A DNA stretch of 64,000 nt, taken from contig JACQXX010000116.1 in NCBI GenBank assembly GCA_016208495.1, positions 83,155-147,154 of the forward strand. Reading direction: 5' to 3'. The stretch is from Acidobacteriota bacterium (GTDB taxonomy: Bacteria; Acidobacteriota; Blastocatellia; Chloracidobacteriales; Chloracidobacteriaceae). The position numbers and the translations under genes were made by a program. This document shows, in pieces, positions 44,396 through 54,391 of the stretch (within the stretch, counting starts at the first letter, position 1; the number at the start of each line of letters is the position of its first letter). The notes under the pieces are model-generated. The model ran no database searches and was not told the DNA's origin. It was given only the letters and a program-made list of their open reading frames with translations.

Positions 44396-46363
44396 TTATT
44401 GAGAATCTCCTCCCGCATTTAGAAAACTAAAAGCCCCTCCCAATCGGGCAAAATCAATTCTTGTGAAGACCCCAAAGCGAATCTCATCACGGCCAGGGCC
44501 GATATTGGCGTTGAATCGTAGCCCAATCGGCGTTCTCGGGATATTGAGGAATCCTTCCAGCATCATTCGTCCGCTAAATGATCCCCGTGAGAACAACGCA
44601 TTCTGATTACTGTCAAACAAAATATTACCCTGGTTATCCCTGACAAAAGTCCGCTTCTCATTGATTAAGTGATTGCTCCCACCCCACATAATATTGAGGT
44701 AAGCCAGCGGAAGAGGATTTCTTTCAGTAAGGATAAATTGGTCACTAAAGCTCGGAGACTTATCCTTACCCTTTTGGTTTTGATCTTCCTTATTCACAGA
44801 ATTGTCTTGATTGAACGGGCAATCACCATTCTGGAACCCCTCACACCGATCAATGTATCTCTTGGGATAAGCTGCCAGCCTGACACCGACAAATGCTTCG
44901 CTAATCAATGATTTAGGTAATGGTTCCGTGGTTGGATTCATCAAATCACCTATAAACGGGCGATTGTCACGACTGGTTGGTGTTCGAAACTGGAATTTAA
45001 GAATCGGCCCAAACGTAATCCGATCTGGTGCGTCTTTCGAACCCTCAACCCCAGCTATCCGACTCCGCTTTTGTGGTATAAAGCTGTCTCCAAAGACGCT
45101 TAGTCCAACCTCCAGTGCTGTTTTGGAAGTGAACAAGCCTGGTAATTCATCCCCTCCTGCCTGGCGTCGGATCAGCCCAAAGCGTGAAGCGCCATCTTCC
45201 ATCATTGGATTCTCTCGTTGGGAGATACTTGAAACTCGGGCGTCGAGCTGGCCATGAAACCCACGCCCAAGGTAACTGTTAGTGGTCAGCCCAGCATACA
45301 GGAATGGATTCCCAAACTCATTTTTTTCATCGCGATTAAATTCTGTTCCAAATTCCATTGTATATCGGAAGAAGGATCGGTCACAGGCCACAATGTATAA
45401 GGTATCGGAATAAATTGTGTCCGTTTCGGCTTCGTCTGTTTCAACTACGTCAGCCCGAATAACCACTATCCCAGGATGGTCACCCAATTTAACGTCCGCA
45501 AGTGCAATGCCTTCCGTGTTGGTCATGACATCAGAGGTGCCTTCATACGCATCAGATGACGTTCTGAATTTGGCATCGCCTTCAAGAATGCGAAACTTCA
45601 CCAGTTTTTTGGGAAGAGGCGCCCCGGTTGTGGTATCCGATGAAGTATCAGCTTTTTCTTGTACTTTAACCGAGAATGTTTGGAGCGTGTTGGTGTAATA
45701 GGGGAAGGGGGATTGCCGAGTTATCCCATCAAAAATGGAAGCTACTGGACTGGTTGGAGATTGGTTCTGTGTCAATTGTTGACCTGATGTTCTTTGCCGA
45801 AAGAACGAAATCTGGAGCTTTCGAACTGTTTTTTGCTCCTCGGTTTCGGGTGTCGGTGATTCCAGAGAGTTGCTTCGGCGGGGAACTGGTGTGGTCAAGA
45901 CGGCTGGTGCTGGTTGATTTATTCTCACTGGTACAATTGGTTCAGGCGGAATTGGCACCAACCGGGGAGCCGTCGAGGAAACCAATCGTATCTTCGGCGA
46001 TTGAACAGCAATCGAGATTTCAATTTCGAGTGGTTCCGCATCACGAAGTGCCAGGTCAGTTACTCTGACGCGTAATGGAAATGGAGTGTTACGAAACTCC
46101 CGAGGGACGCCGGCGATTGTTCCATCAGGAGTCAATTCCAGGCCCGTGGGGAGTTGCCCTGTTACAATGCTCCATTGAAAGTCAGGTGTGATGGTTCCGC
46201 TTTCCAGTCGGAGTTTGTAGGCTTCACGGAGCGTTTGATAAATGTTTTGCTGGTAACTTTCTCCAGCACGCCCTGGCTGTAATGTAAATGGTTCCTGGGC
46301 TTGAGCGATTGTGCCAGTAACAAATAAAAACACCATCAGGCCGAAAAGACTGAACGTTTTCAT
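44396..46363 (-). CDS. Secreted protein with Ig-like N-terminus and barrel-like C-terminus
   Basis: 655 residues with a signal peptide (cleavage near TIAQAQ). Residues about 50-130 are a putative Ig/cadherin-like module (TGQLPTGLELTPDGTIAGVP) of the type common in surface proteins. A Pro/Thr/Glu-rich linker follows, and then a beta-rich domain with PGIVVIRADVVETDEAET. The last 330 residues have alternating beta segments (SYLGRGFHGQLDARVSSI, GEIRFGVFTRIDFARLGG-like) and could form an outer-membrane barrel. Exact family not recognised. A terminator follows. Confidence 0.6.
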   Translation of the reverse strand: MKTFSLFGLMVFLFVTGTIAQAQEPFTLQPGRAGESYQQNIYQTLREAYKLRLESGTITPDFQWSIVTGQLPTGLELTPDGTIAGVPREFRNTPFPLRVRVTDLALRDAEPLEIEISIAVQSPKIRLVSSTAPRLVPIPPEPIVPVRINQPAPAVLTTPVPRRSNSLESPTPETEEQKTVRKLQISFFRQRTSGQQLTQNQSPTSPVASIFDGITRQSPFPYYTNTLQTFSVKVQEKADTSSDTTTGAPLPKKLVKFRILEGDAKFRTSSDAYEGTSDVMTNTEGIALADVKLGDHPGIVVIRADVVETDEAETDTIYSDTLYIVACDRSFFRYTMEFGTEFNRDEKNEFGNPFLYAGLTTNSYLGRGFHGQLDARVSSISQRENPMMEDGASRFGLIRRQAGGDELPGLFTSKTALEVGLSVFGDSFIPQKRSRIAGVEGSKDAPDRITFGPILKFQFRTPTSRDNRPFIGDLMNPTTEPLPKSLISEAFVGVRLAAYPKRYIDRCEGFQNGDCPFNQDNSVNKEDQNQKGKDKSPSFSDQFILTERNPLPLAYLNIMWGGSNHLINEKRTFVRDNQGNILFDSNQNALFSRGSFSGRMMLEGFLNIPRTPIGLRFNANIGPGRDEIRFGVFTRIDFARLGGAFSFLNAGGDSQ

Positions 46364-46548
46364 ACAAGTTTCCTCAACTTTTAAAGGTATTTACCGAATG
46401 GCGCACCACGACAAGGTTGACCAGATGAAACAAGTCTGACTGAGTGCGAACTGGACACTATTTGTCATGGGGTGAACACAGGGCGAAACTCACCGCACCA
46501 CAGCTACAATGTCCACTCCGTCAATGCCCACCAGCGCAAAATCTTGTG

Positions 46549-46811
46549 CAGTTCGTCGTTGAACCAGTAATTCCCGGTCAGGCACTTAACTGGTTTAGAT
46601 ACAATGCTTTAACTTTTCTCGTTTCCGCGCTTGGAAGACATTGATCCATATAGAGTTAGAGCTTTTTTATCGATATATGCCATGGCAACTAATGACAAAA
46701 ATCTCATAACTTCTTTATCTGCAGCATCTTCCAAGCGCGGAAATAAAATTTATTATCCTATTCCTTTTAAAGGATTTAAGTGCCTGACCGGGAATTGCCG
46801 TCGTTGAACTG
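46549..46811. mobile_element. 263-bp MITE-like element
   Basis: Nested perfect inverted repeats: 21 bp at 46569-46589 and 46776-46796 (AATTCCCGGTCAGGCACTTA type) and 17 bp at 46622-46638 and 46727-46743 (TTTCCGCGCTTGGAAGA). Outer ends share CAGTTC. No coding capacity. It fills the gap 46364-46752 with AT-rich loop sequence, and its right arm reaches into the 46753-47262 gene, giving that gene its last 19 or so codons and stop. Confidence 0.75.
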
Positions 46812-47262
46812 AAATCATCAATGATGCTTCGTAGGGTGGTGGTACCTCCAGGCCCATCCCATCCTGAGTGGCCAAATCCAGTCCCTGAACACTAAAAAAT
46901 CGGCGGAAAAGGAGCGGTGTCAGTGGCTCATCTGGGTTTCGTCCATAAGGAAATTCAAGCACATTGGTTGTTCCAGCCAGATCAGCCACAATAACAACTC
47001 GTGCTCCAGTACTCTGTTGAACCCCGAATCCAAGGGTTTGCATATAGCCAATAACACTTTTCTCTTCAGGTATTTGAATGGGAATTCGAAACGAATACAG
47101 CTTTGATTCACTCAAACAATCTTGCCCAGGCTGCAAATCAATTTTGAAACTGTCAAAAAGAACAGCACTCACATTTGCAACCGCATTGGAACGGACTAAA
47201 TCGGCGTCCTCTTTGGGCGTAATGAGTTCAACCGTACCAAAAACGTTTGTTTGATCCAACAT
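46753..47262 (-). CDS. Hypothetical protein with element-derived C-terminus
   Basis: 169 residues, no recognised family, no signal peptide. Beta-rich (VELITPKEDADLVRSNAVAN, SVIGYMQTLGFGVQQSTGAR). The last 18 residues (SVQRRQFPVRHLNPLKGI) are encoded by the right arm of the 263-bp inverted-repeat element. The original end may have been lost; it could be a truncated gene. It starts about 120 bp downstream of the next gene on the same strand. Confidence 0.5.
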   Translation of the reverse strand: MLDQTNVFGTVELITPKEDADLVRSNAVANVSAVLFDSFKIDLQPGQDCLSESKLYSFRIPIQIPEEKSVIGYMQTLGFGVQQSTGARVVIVADLAGTTNVLEFPYGRNPDEPLTPLLFRRFFSVQGLDLATQDGMGLEVPPPYEASLMISVQRRQFPVRHLNPLKGIG

Positions 47263-47384
47263 CGCACACCTCCTCTATTTGAAAACAAGGCTCTGCCATG
47301 CAGCCTGATTCCGGTTGTCCCGAAGTGCGAGTTCACAAGCTTTTGCTTCGGGCGTATCCTGATTTATTGACTTGGAGAAATCCG

Positions 47385-48626
47385 TTACTCGGGAAACCGC
47401 AGGTGCAGATGGTTGTCGTGACCATCTACAAACCTGGTTTCTTTATTGACCAGCTTCGGGTCATTAAAAAAGATAACAATGTTTGGATGCCGGGTTCTGA
47501 CCAGTTGGACAAAGGCTTTGGTCAGTGCGTGGTCATATTGGGCATCGTGGATGGTTACAGCCACCAAGTTATGGTCTTTGCGAAACGGACGAATATCCAC
47601 ATCCACCCCTTTGCGGTGTGATCCGTGCGGTGGAAAATGGCCGCCGCCTTTCAAACTGATATGGCCAACCTGAAATGGAACCTCCGGGTGGACGGCTGCC
47701 CATGCGATCCCCAGTTGCTGGATTGCCTGAATCGTCGTCGCTCGGCCATATTGATTTCTTCCATTGGTCCCGCGCAGGTAATGTGTATAGCCGGTTCCCG
47801 AAGCCGGCAACAATGTATCAACCGCAGTTGATACGACGGTAACATTCGTGGATGCAACCGTTGCCAGTGCGGATTCAAGCGACGTCGCAGTTTCAGAAGT
47901 CAGCGCTCCACTGGGTTCAAGACCATGGTCTTGTTGGAACTCCATCACGGCGCGTTCGGTTTTTGGACCGAACTTTCCATCGCTTCCAGCTTTTTTCTCT
48001 AACAGCCCCAGTCGGACCAGTTTCGCCTGGAGTTCGGCAACCGCAGGTCCCGAGTCGCCTCGGGTGAGCAACGCTTCTTTATCGTGGAGCGGGCTGGTAA
48101 TTCCTTCCAGTGGCGCCGCCGGCACAAACTCGGGTGTGTTCTTGAGCAATTTTGCAACTTTGGAAGCCGCTTCCGCTTTGGTGATCTTACCGTCACCATC
48201 CAGGTCCAGCCCTTTATTCATTCGGTAGCTGAGTCTGTTTCGAATAAACAGCACAAAAGAGTTTGGTTTACCCACCGCTTTTGGAAACAGCACCGCCATG
48301 TAGGCATCCTCAACTGTCACCATTCGGCCTTTGAACGGAGCAAAATATTTCGCGACAAAGTCAAGCTGGGCTTCGGCGGTCATTTTGGCCAGGGCTTCAG
48401 TCGAGGTACCCAACCGCTGTGCTGTCTTTGGCATAAACTGAATGAGCCCTGTGGCTCCGCTTCCAGCCTGATTTTTTTGGTCTGGCCGAAATGATCCGCC
48501 GGTTTCAAAGCTCATGATGGCCATGAGAAAATTTGGATCAGTCTGAAGTTGAGCGGCAATTTGAATGACTTTCTTTTTAAACGCTTCACTGACCTTTTCA
48601 CTCCCAGGAACATTGACTAAAGACAT
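47385..48626 (-). CDS. Four-domain murein hydrolase (SLT, EF-hand, PG-binding, MepA-like)
   Basis: 413 residues, no signal peptide. Domains in order: a lytic transglycosylase-like domain with catalytic Glu in MSFETGGSF (about 41) and TGLIQFMPKTAQ; an EF-hand DLDGDGKITKAE (about 140-151); a PG_binding_1 domain (LTRGDSGPAVAELQAKLVRL, DGKFGPKTERAVMEFQ); and a C-terminal LAS-type endopeptidase close to MepA (GHISLKGGGHFP, HGSHRKGVDVDI, HDNHLHLRF with the zinc ligands). The lack of a signal suggests holin-like or contractile-system release. Subtilase gene upstream on the same strand. Confidence 0.8.
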   Translation of the reverse strand: MSLVNVPGSEKVSEAFKKKVIQIAAQLQTDPNFLMAIMSFETGGSFRPDQKNQAGSGATGLIQFMPKTAQRLGTSTEALAKMTAEAQLDFVAKYFAPFKGRMVTVEDAYMAVLFPKAVGKPNSFVLFIRNRLSYRMNKGLDLDGDGKITKAEAASKVAKLLKNTPEFVPAAPLEGITSPLHDKEALLTRGDSGPAVAELQAKLVRLGLLEKKAGSDGKFGPKTERAVMEFQQDHGLEPSGALTSETATSLESALATVASTNVTVVSTAVDTLLPASGTGYTHYLRGTNGRNQYGRATTIQAIQQLGIAWAAVHPEVPFQVGHISLKGGGHFPPHGSHRKGVDVDIRPFRKDHNLVAVTIHDAQYDHALTKAFVQLVRTRHPNIVIFFNDPKLVNKETRFVDGHDNHLHLRFPE

Positions 48627-48816
48627 GGGGATACTCCTTGTGAATTGTGAATTGGTTTCACTGTTCAGGCTTGATAGGTTTTTTGGGCTTCACAACAAAT
48701 GAAGGTGTTGGAAAAAAATAACCTCTATGGAGGAAAGCGGAAATCAAGGGCAAAAAGGTCAATGATAGTACATTTTTTTCAAGAAAAGATTTTTCAGCCA
48801 TCTGAAGTCTTAAAGC

Positions 48817-48852
48817 GAGGGTCTTCCATCTTTTCAAAGGCGGAAGACTCTC
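48817..48852. repeat. Inverted repeat after the subtilase gene
   Basis: GAGGGTCTTCC (48817-48827) with GGAAGACTCTC (48842-48852), 10 of 11 paired, 14-nt loop. It lies 35 bp beyond the subtilase stop and may end that transcript, but has no T-run. Confidence 0.4.
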
Positions 48853-48887
48853 ACCCTTTCCCAAACAGACCCCCAAAGCGCACGTTG

Positions 48888-50183
48888 TCAGATATTGGAT
48901 AAATCCAACATTCCTCTTCCGCCCCGTTTCACACTATCCGGGTCAGAAAATGGGCTGGTCAGCGCTAGGAGTTTTGCCTGCAACCTCGTGGCGTCATATG
49001 TCAAGGTTGGTTCCTGCTCTAACAAAAGCGCTGCTGTCCCACAGACAATTGGGCTGGCCATGGAAGTTCCTGACATAAGTTGATAACGATTTCCTGGAAT
49101 ACTGGAAATAAGGCCAGCACCTGGTGCACACAAATCTGGCTTTTGTAGTTCATCATTTCCCGTTGCTTTTCCCCAGTCGCTACGAGCCATGACATTTTGA
49201 TTCTTTTTCATTCCACCAACTCCCATTACCAGATCATAGCTTCCTGGCACATCACACAGGTTGCGACCAAATCGCCCAGTATTCCCAATCGCCGCTATGG
49301 TCAATGTACCAGTGATTGCACGGCAGCTGGCTATTGCCTGATAAAAATAGAGCGTTTGACGTTCCATTCCAAACGAAATATTGATCACGTCAACGCCCGG
49401 AGTTTCTGGAAAAGCTGGATCAAATAGTTCTGTGGTTAACCAGCTCAATCCACTCAAGATCTGAACGAGTGAGCCAGAATACCTCCTGCTGGAGGTTGGT
49501 TCGGTGAGAACTGCCGCTACCGCCAGTTCAGCATCTGGAGCAACCCCAACTGTTTTGCCAGCAATTAATCCCGCAACGTGGGTTCCATGATTGCTCGCAT
49601 CGTGTGGGTTTGTGATCACTTTTTCACCATTGAGATTAAACCTCTGAAAATAAATCTTTTTGTCTTGAAATTCAGTGTGACCCACATCAATTCCTGTGTC
49701 GAGCATCCCAACCAGTACATTCCGGCCTCGCAGGTTTTTTTGCCGGGCAGCGGAGATATTGATTTGGTCGAGATGCCAGCCCTGGTTTTCGACAAGATCA
49801 TCAGGGTCAACTTCACCTCGTTCAATCGGTGAAATTAATGGAACCAGAATATTATCGAAAATCGAAGCCCTTAAAATTCGATCAAGCAAAAATCGATCTA
49901 CCACCGAATCATCAAAAACGATAGCCCCAATCCCTTCAAGCACCCTGTAGTACTTTGAAAGCGGTGTGTCTCTGGCAATGGTGTTGAACCGAAATAAACT
50001 TAAGGCCGACTGGCGAAGCACCATTTCAGCAAATTGCTCAAGGACTTGTTTGATAAGCTCATACAATCTCTTTAAGGGAATTGAACTGCTTCCTATAAAC
50101 AAGTTGGGGGGGAGAGCATTGATTGTGGTTGTATAGAAATTCGTCCAAAACGATTGGTGTGGGAAAACAACGATCTGATTCAT
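48888..50183 (-). CDS. Subtilisin-like serine protease (S8)
   Basis: 431 residues with the full catalytic triad: Asp in VGMLDTGIDVGHTEF, His in SNHGTHVAGLIAG and Ser in MSGTSMASPIVCGTAALL. About 160 N-terminal residues of unclear fold precede the domain (NALPPNLFIGSSSIPLKRLY) and there is no signal peptide, so it is intracellular or exported by a nonclassical route. It ends 260 bp from the murein hydrolase start on the same strand. Confidence 0.9.
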   Translation of the reverse strand: MNQIVVFPHQSFWTNFYTTTINALPPNLFIGSSSIPLKRLYELIKQVLEQFAEMVLRQSALSLFRFNTIARDTPLSKYYRVLEGIGAIVFDDSVVDRFLLDRILRASIFDNILVPLISPIERGEVDPDDLVENQGWHLDQINISAARQKNLRGRNVLVGMLDTGIDVGHTEFQDKKIYFQRFNLNGEKVITNPHDASNHGTHVAGLIAGKTVGVAPDAELAVAAVLTEPTSSRRYSGSLVQILSGLSWLTTELFDPAFPETPGVDVINISFGMERQTLYFYQAIASCRAITGTLTIAAIGNTGRFGRNLCDVPGSYDLVMGVGGMKKNQNVMARSDWGKATGNDELQKPDLCAPGAGLISSIPGNRYQLMSGTSMASPIVCGTAALLLEQEPTLTYDATRLQAKLLALTSPFSDPDSVKRGGRGMLDLSNI

Positions 50184-50518
50184 GCTGCGGCTCCTTTGGG
50201 GAAATGACGGGGCATACCAAACCTGTCAGAGGGTAAACGAGCTAAATGAAAACTATCCTGTCAGGGTGATTGGAAAAAGAGTAACTCTTTTCAATGAAAT
50301 CAAGTCTTCACTTGGTAAAGCGAAAAACTCTGATCAAATCAGTTCAAAAAAGTCTTCTTTTTTTCAGCTCTTCAATTAATATCCAGACTCAGGCTCGAAT
50401 GAAAGTCATTCCAAAATTTCATTCTCAACTCAAGTTTTCAACCACCAGGCCAGCTCTATTCAGGCTTTTCACCCCACACTTTGTCTTACCTTTTCTGATG
50501 CCGTAGAGGTAGATTCGT
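50184..50518. other. Gene-free intergenic region
   Basis: 335 bp between the divergent subtilase and ECF sigma genes. It must hold both promoters. I see no clear -35/-10 pair, no hairpin with T-run and no tandem heptamers. Short open frames here lack conserved features. The right end has AGAGGTAG 7 nt before the ATG at 50519. Confidence 0.5.
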
Positions 50519-51088
50519 ATGGCCCCACAATTTCCGACCGACTTAACCCAGCTTTTGATTGATTGGAGCAATGGGAGTGAAGAGGCCAAACAAAAACTCA
50601 TTCCTATCGTGTATGATGAACTGCGCGGCCTGGCCAGTCATTACATGCAAAAAAACCGCCGAGGGAATACGCTCCAAACCACAGCCCTGGTGCATGAAGC
50701 CTATCTGAAACTCATTGACTATCAGCAAGTTCAGTGGCAAAACCGAACTCATTTTTTTGCGCTGGCATCTCGCATCATGCGCCATATCCTGGTGGATCAT
50801 TTCCGCGCCAGTGATGCCGCCAAACGTGGGGGCAAGGATATGAAAGTTTCGCTTGACGAGGCACTGATGGTCTCAGCCGAATCTGGGGCTGAGATTCTGG
50901 CCTTGCACGGGGCCCTTGAACGGCTGGAAATACTGTCACCACAACAAAGCCAGATTGTCGAGTTCCGCTTCTTTGGTGGGTTGACGATTGAGGAAACCGC
51001 CGAAATGATGGGCCTTTCACCGAGCACCATCAAACGGGAATGGAGCATGGCACGTGCCTGGTTGCTGAGGGAATTATCACGGAGTTGA
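50519..51088 (+). CDS. ECF sigma factor of the SigK/TIGR02999 type
   Basis: 189-residue sigma-70 family factor. Region 2: YDELRGLASHYMQKN, TTALVHEAYLKLIDYQ, HFFALASRIMRHILVDHFR. Region 4: LERLEILSPQQSQIVEFRFF, TIEETAEMMGLSPSTIKREW. This subgroup in Acidobacteriota and Planctomycetota is usually encoded next to a Ser/Thr kinase, as it is here: the kinase starts 52 bp downstream and phosphorylation likely controls it. Confidence 0.93.
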   Translation: MAPQFPTDLTQLLIDWSNGSEEAKQKLIPIVYDELRGLASHYMQKNRRGNTLQTTALVHEAYLKLIDYQQVQWQNRTHFFALASRIMRHILVDHFRASDAAKRGGKDMKVSLDEALMVSAESGAEILALHGALERLEILSPQQSQIVEFRFFGGLTIEETAEMMGLSPSTIKREWSMARAWLLRELSRS

Positions 51089-51140
51089 TCGGGGTACGGC
51101 GCCCGGTAATAAAAGAATTTGTTTCCGGTACAGGATATAT

Positions 51141-54100
51141 ATGAATCGTGAGCATTACCAAAAACTGAACCAGATCTTTCAAGCTGCCCTTGAGTATCCC
51201 CCGAATCAGCGTGCCGTCTATGTGAATGAAACGTGTTGTGATAGTTCGCTTCGGGTTGAAGTCGAAGAACTGCTGGCCATGCACGAGCAGGCGGATGCGT
51301 TTATTGATAAACCAGTTTTTGAAGCTGGGCTCAAAGTCGTTGCCGATGAAACCGCCGCTACTCAACCTGCTGAGCAACTGGTGGGAAAGCAGTTTGGCGC
51401 CTACCGTCTGGTTCGTGAAATCGGCGAGGGGGGGATGGGCTCGGTGTATAAAGCTGTCCGGGCTGACGACCAATTTCGCAAAGAGGTTGCCCTCAAAATT
51501 TTAAAGCGGGGGATTGATACAAGCACGGTTATTCAACGATTTCGTAATGAACGGCAAATATTGGCCAGCTTGCAACACCCCAATATTGCCCAACTCCTTG
51601 ACGGCGGCATGTCAGATGATGGGCGACCCTATTTTGTACTGGAATATGTTGAAGGAAAACCAATTGATATTTATTGCGATGACCACAAACTTTCTATCTC
51701 GGAACGACTGAAGTTGTTCTGTAAAGTCATGTCAGCCGTTCAATTTGCCCATCAAAACCTGGTCGTCCACCGTGACCTCAAGCCGGGAAATATCCTGATA
51801 ACGGATGATGGTGAGCCTAAACTGGTGGATTTCGGCATCGCCAAAGTTGTCAAAGCCGATGTGCCAGCCGGGAGAGTTCATCTCACCGAAGCCGATCTTA
51901 CCCGAACTGGATTCACCCCGATGACGCCGACTTGTGCGAGCCCAGAACAGGTCAAGGGTGAAGCTATCACCACCGCCACCGATGTCTATTTACTTGGAGT
52001 TGTTTTGTATGAATTACTGACTGGCCACCGCCCTCTTTATTTCAAATCTGGTCGTCTGGATGAAGTGGTTCAGGTTATTTGTCATCAAGAGCCTGTTCGA
52101 CCAAGTCTGGTAGCGATACAATCTGGTAATGAATCCGCTCACAAGGCGGACTCTCTGCCTGGTCAGACTCCTGAAGCGGTCAGCGCGACCCGTGAAAGTT
52201 CACCTGAAAAACTTCGGCGGCGACTGACAGGTGATCTTGACACGATTGTTTTGAAGGCGCTACGCAAGGAAGCACACCGCCGATACAACTCAGTCGAGCA
52301 ATTTGCGGAAGATATTCACCGCCATTTGAATGGGCTTCCGGTCAGTGCCCGCAATGATACCCTGGGGTATCGGGCCGAAAAATTCGTCCGCCGCAATCGC
52401 CTTGGCGTGGCCGCTGCGATACTGATCACCCTATCTCTGATTGGAGGCATGCTCACTACAACCTGGCAGGCCAGGGTTGCTCGGTTGGAACGCCTGCGTG
52501 CCGAAGTTGCCCAGGCCAAAGCCGAACGTCGCGAACGGGAAGTCCGAAAACTGGCCAACTCCGCTTTGTTTGATCTCCACGACAAGATCGAAACCTTACC
52601 CGGCTCGACACCTGTCCGCGAGTATCTGGTCAAACAAGGACTTGAATACCTGGATGTGCTTGAACAAGAAGGGACAACTGATCCCACCCGGCTCCGTGAA
52701 TTAGCTCTTGGGTATCAGAAATTAGGCGATGTGCAAGGCCGACCGGACGGAGCCAATCTAGGCAACACACCCGGTGCCCTTGAAAGCTATCGTAAGTCAG
52801 TGGCGATGTTTGAAAAAGTAGCCTCAACAAATCCAGAGAACCCCATAGCTCAGGTTGAGTTGAGTATGGGGTATGAGCGCCTTGGATCAATTCTCCGGCG
52901 GAGCGGCAAGCTTGATGAAGCCCTTGATCAGTACTCTAAAACCCAGGCCATCAGAAATACCTTGGGAACAAAATATCCAGCCAACCTTGAGTATAAAAAA
53001 CTTCTGGGCGATGGGTATAGCCGAATTGCTGATCTTCTCATCCAGGAAATGGGTGATTACCAGGGGGCGTTGGAAGCATTCCAAAAAATGTTGCCCTTGC
53101 GTGAAGCCGTTATCCAGGCGACTCCAAATGATGGAGCCGCTCACCGAAGTCTCGCGGCCAGTTATCAAAGATATGGGACCGCCCTATGGTATTTTGGTGA
53201 TTTTTTACAAGAACAAGCTGAAGATACCCAAACCGCCCAAAAAATATTTCAGAAAGCACGTGATGCACAACTCAAGGCTTTATCAATTATTGAATTTGCT
53301 CAACCCATGCTCCCTCCCCACACCATTCGTGTCACGCTGATGAGTTTTTATTGCACGGCTGGGATTGCTTTGATGAAAGTTGCTGATGACTCGACCGCGT
53401 TACTGTATTTCACTAAGGCATTAACGATCTGCCAGGAGGTTTCTCCAATTGATCCACAAAATGCTGAAGGAAAGTTCCAACTCGCCTATATTTACTTTCT
53501 TCTTTGTGAAGCATTACATCATAAAAACGAGCTTGATTCAGCGTTCAAGTATGCCTCTCGGGCCCAATCACTTTTTGAATTTCTGCAACACCAGGATCCT
53601 GCAAATATGGTTGTTGGAAAGGAATTAGGACGGGTCTATATCTATCTTGGAAAACACCTGGCTCAACTTGGTCAGGTTCGACAATCTATTGAATACTATC
53701 AAAAAGCAAGTAGCCTCCTCAAACAGATTAATCGTACAAATCCTTCAAATCAGGCAAGTCAGATTCAATTTGTAACAGCATTGAACCATTTGACAAACAT
53801 ATTAGAAACAAGCGGGCAGGCGGAAAAAGCGTACCAGGAGACAGCCAAAATCATCACGAATAACCAGGAACGACTTGAACAAAATACCTCTTCTGCGGCT
53901 GAATTGAACGCCCTAAGTTTGATTCTGGTCACTTGTACTCCCGCTTCTATTCGTAGACCCACGCAAGCTCTTTCTCTGGCGAAACAGGCAGTTGAAAAAA
54001 CCCGAGAACGCAATATCACCAATCTTCACACCCTGGCCCTGGTTTATTATTTACAAGGTGAACGGGAACGAAGTCAGTACTACCTGGATAAAATTCTTTC

Positions 54101-54239
54101 CTTCTTGCCACTCTCAGAGAGCGACAAAAAAACTTCAAAACTTATGAATGCCACTGCCTGTTTTGCTCATTTTCAGGATGGATCCTTCAATTCTTTGGTT
54201 GGCAAAAAACAAAAAGTTCATCAGCCTGAAAAACCGTAA
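51141..54239 (+). CDS. Membrane Ser/Thr protein kinase with TPR repeats
   Basis: 1032 residues. PknB-type kinase domain at about 90-395: GEGGMGSVYKA, VALKIL, HRDLKPGNIL, DFGIA and CASPEQVKGE, with an extra acidic/Ser-rich insert late in the domain. One membrane helix at about 425-445 (LGVAAAILITLSLIGG), then a short coiled coil (RLRAEVAQAKAERREREV) and many tetratricopeptide-like repeats to the end. AGGA lies 7 nt before the ATG. It forms a pair with the ECF sigma gene and probably senses an outside signal and activates it. Confidence 0.93.
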   Translation: MNREHYQKLNQIFQAALEYPPNQRAVYVNETCCDSSLRVEVEELLAMHEQADAFIDKPVFEAGLKVVADETAATQPAEQLVGKQFGAYRLVREIGEGGMGSVYKAVRADDQFRKEVALKILKRGIDTSTVIQRFRNERQILASLQHPNIAQLLDGGMSDDGRPYFVLEYVEGKPIDIYCDDHKLSISERLKLFCKVMSAVQFAHQNLVVHRDLKPGNILITDDGEPKLVDFGIAKVVKADVPAGRVHLTEADLTRTGFTPMTPTCASPEQVKGEAITTATDVYLLGVVLYELLTGHRPLYFKSGRLDEVVQVICHQEPVRPSLVAIQSGNESAHKADSLPGQTPEAVSATRESSPEKLRRRLTGDLDTIVLKALRKEAHRRYNSVEQFAEDIHRHLNGLPVSARNDTLGYRAEKFVRRNRLGVAAAILITLSLIGGMLTTTWQARVARLERLRAEVAQAKAERREREVRKLANSALFDLHDKIETLPGSTPVREYLVKQGLEYLDVLEQEGTTDPTRLRELALGYQKLGDVQGRPDGANLGNTPGALESYRKSVAMFEKVASTNPENPIAQVELSMGYERLGSILRRSGKLDEALDQYSKTQAIRNTLGTKYPANLEYKKLLGDGYSRIADLLIQEMGDYQGALEAFQKMLPLREAVIQATPNDGAAHRSLAASYQRYGTALWYFGDFLQEQAEDTQTAQKIFQKARDAQLKALSIIEFAQPMLPPHTIRVTLMSFYCTAGIALMKVADDSTALLYFTKALTICQEVSPIDPQNAEGKFQLAYIYFLLCEALHHKNELDSAFKYASRAQSLFEFLQHQDPANMVVGKELGRVYIYLGKHLAQLGQVRQSIEYYQKASSLLKQINRTNPSNQASQIQFVTALNHLTNILETSGQAEKAYQETAKIITNNQERLEQNTSSAAELNALSLILVTCTPASIRRPTQALSLAKQAVEKTRERNITNLHTLALVYYLQGERERSQYYLDKILSFLPLSESDKKTSKLMNATACFAHFQDGSFNSLVGKKQKVHQPEKP

Positions 54240-54306
54240 CCTATTGTAATATCATTTTGGAATGGTCCTATCGTACAGCAATTCTTTGTTTGGAAATGAA
54301 GAGAGT

Positions 54307-54391
54307 GTCAAGAGTCCCGCCTTTAGGCGGCACCGTGTCCTTTGAGATCAAATTTGGGATACAAAACCCGCCTAAAGGCGGAACTCTTGAC
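54307..54391. repeat. Inverted-repeat element with GCCTTTAGGC arms
   Basis: GTCAAGAGTCCCGCC...GGCGG at 54307-54330 is inverted at 54367-54391 with one or two changes. Each arm is itself a palindrome (CCGCCTTTAGGCGG). It is the first of three elements in the 490-bp gap 54240-54729, which contains no gene. Confidence 0.75.

Noticed and set aside
46444..46644. Short open frame across the inverted-repeat element
   Set aside because: Half lies in the element arm; no coding signature.
50182..50379. 65-codon open frame between subtilase and sigma genes
   Set aside because: No ribosome-binding site or recognisable feature; starts inside the divergent gene start.
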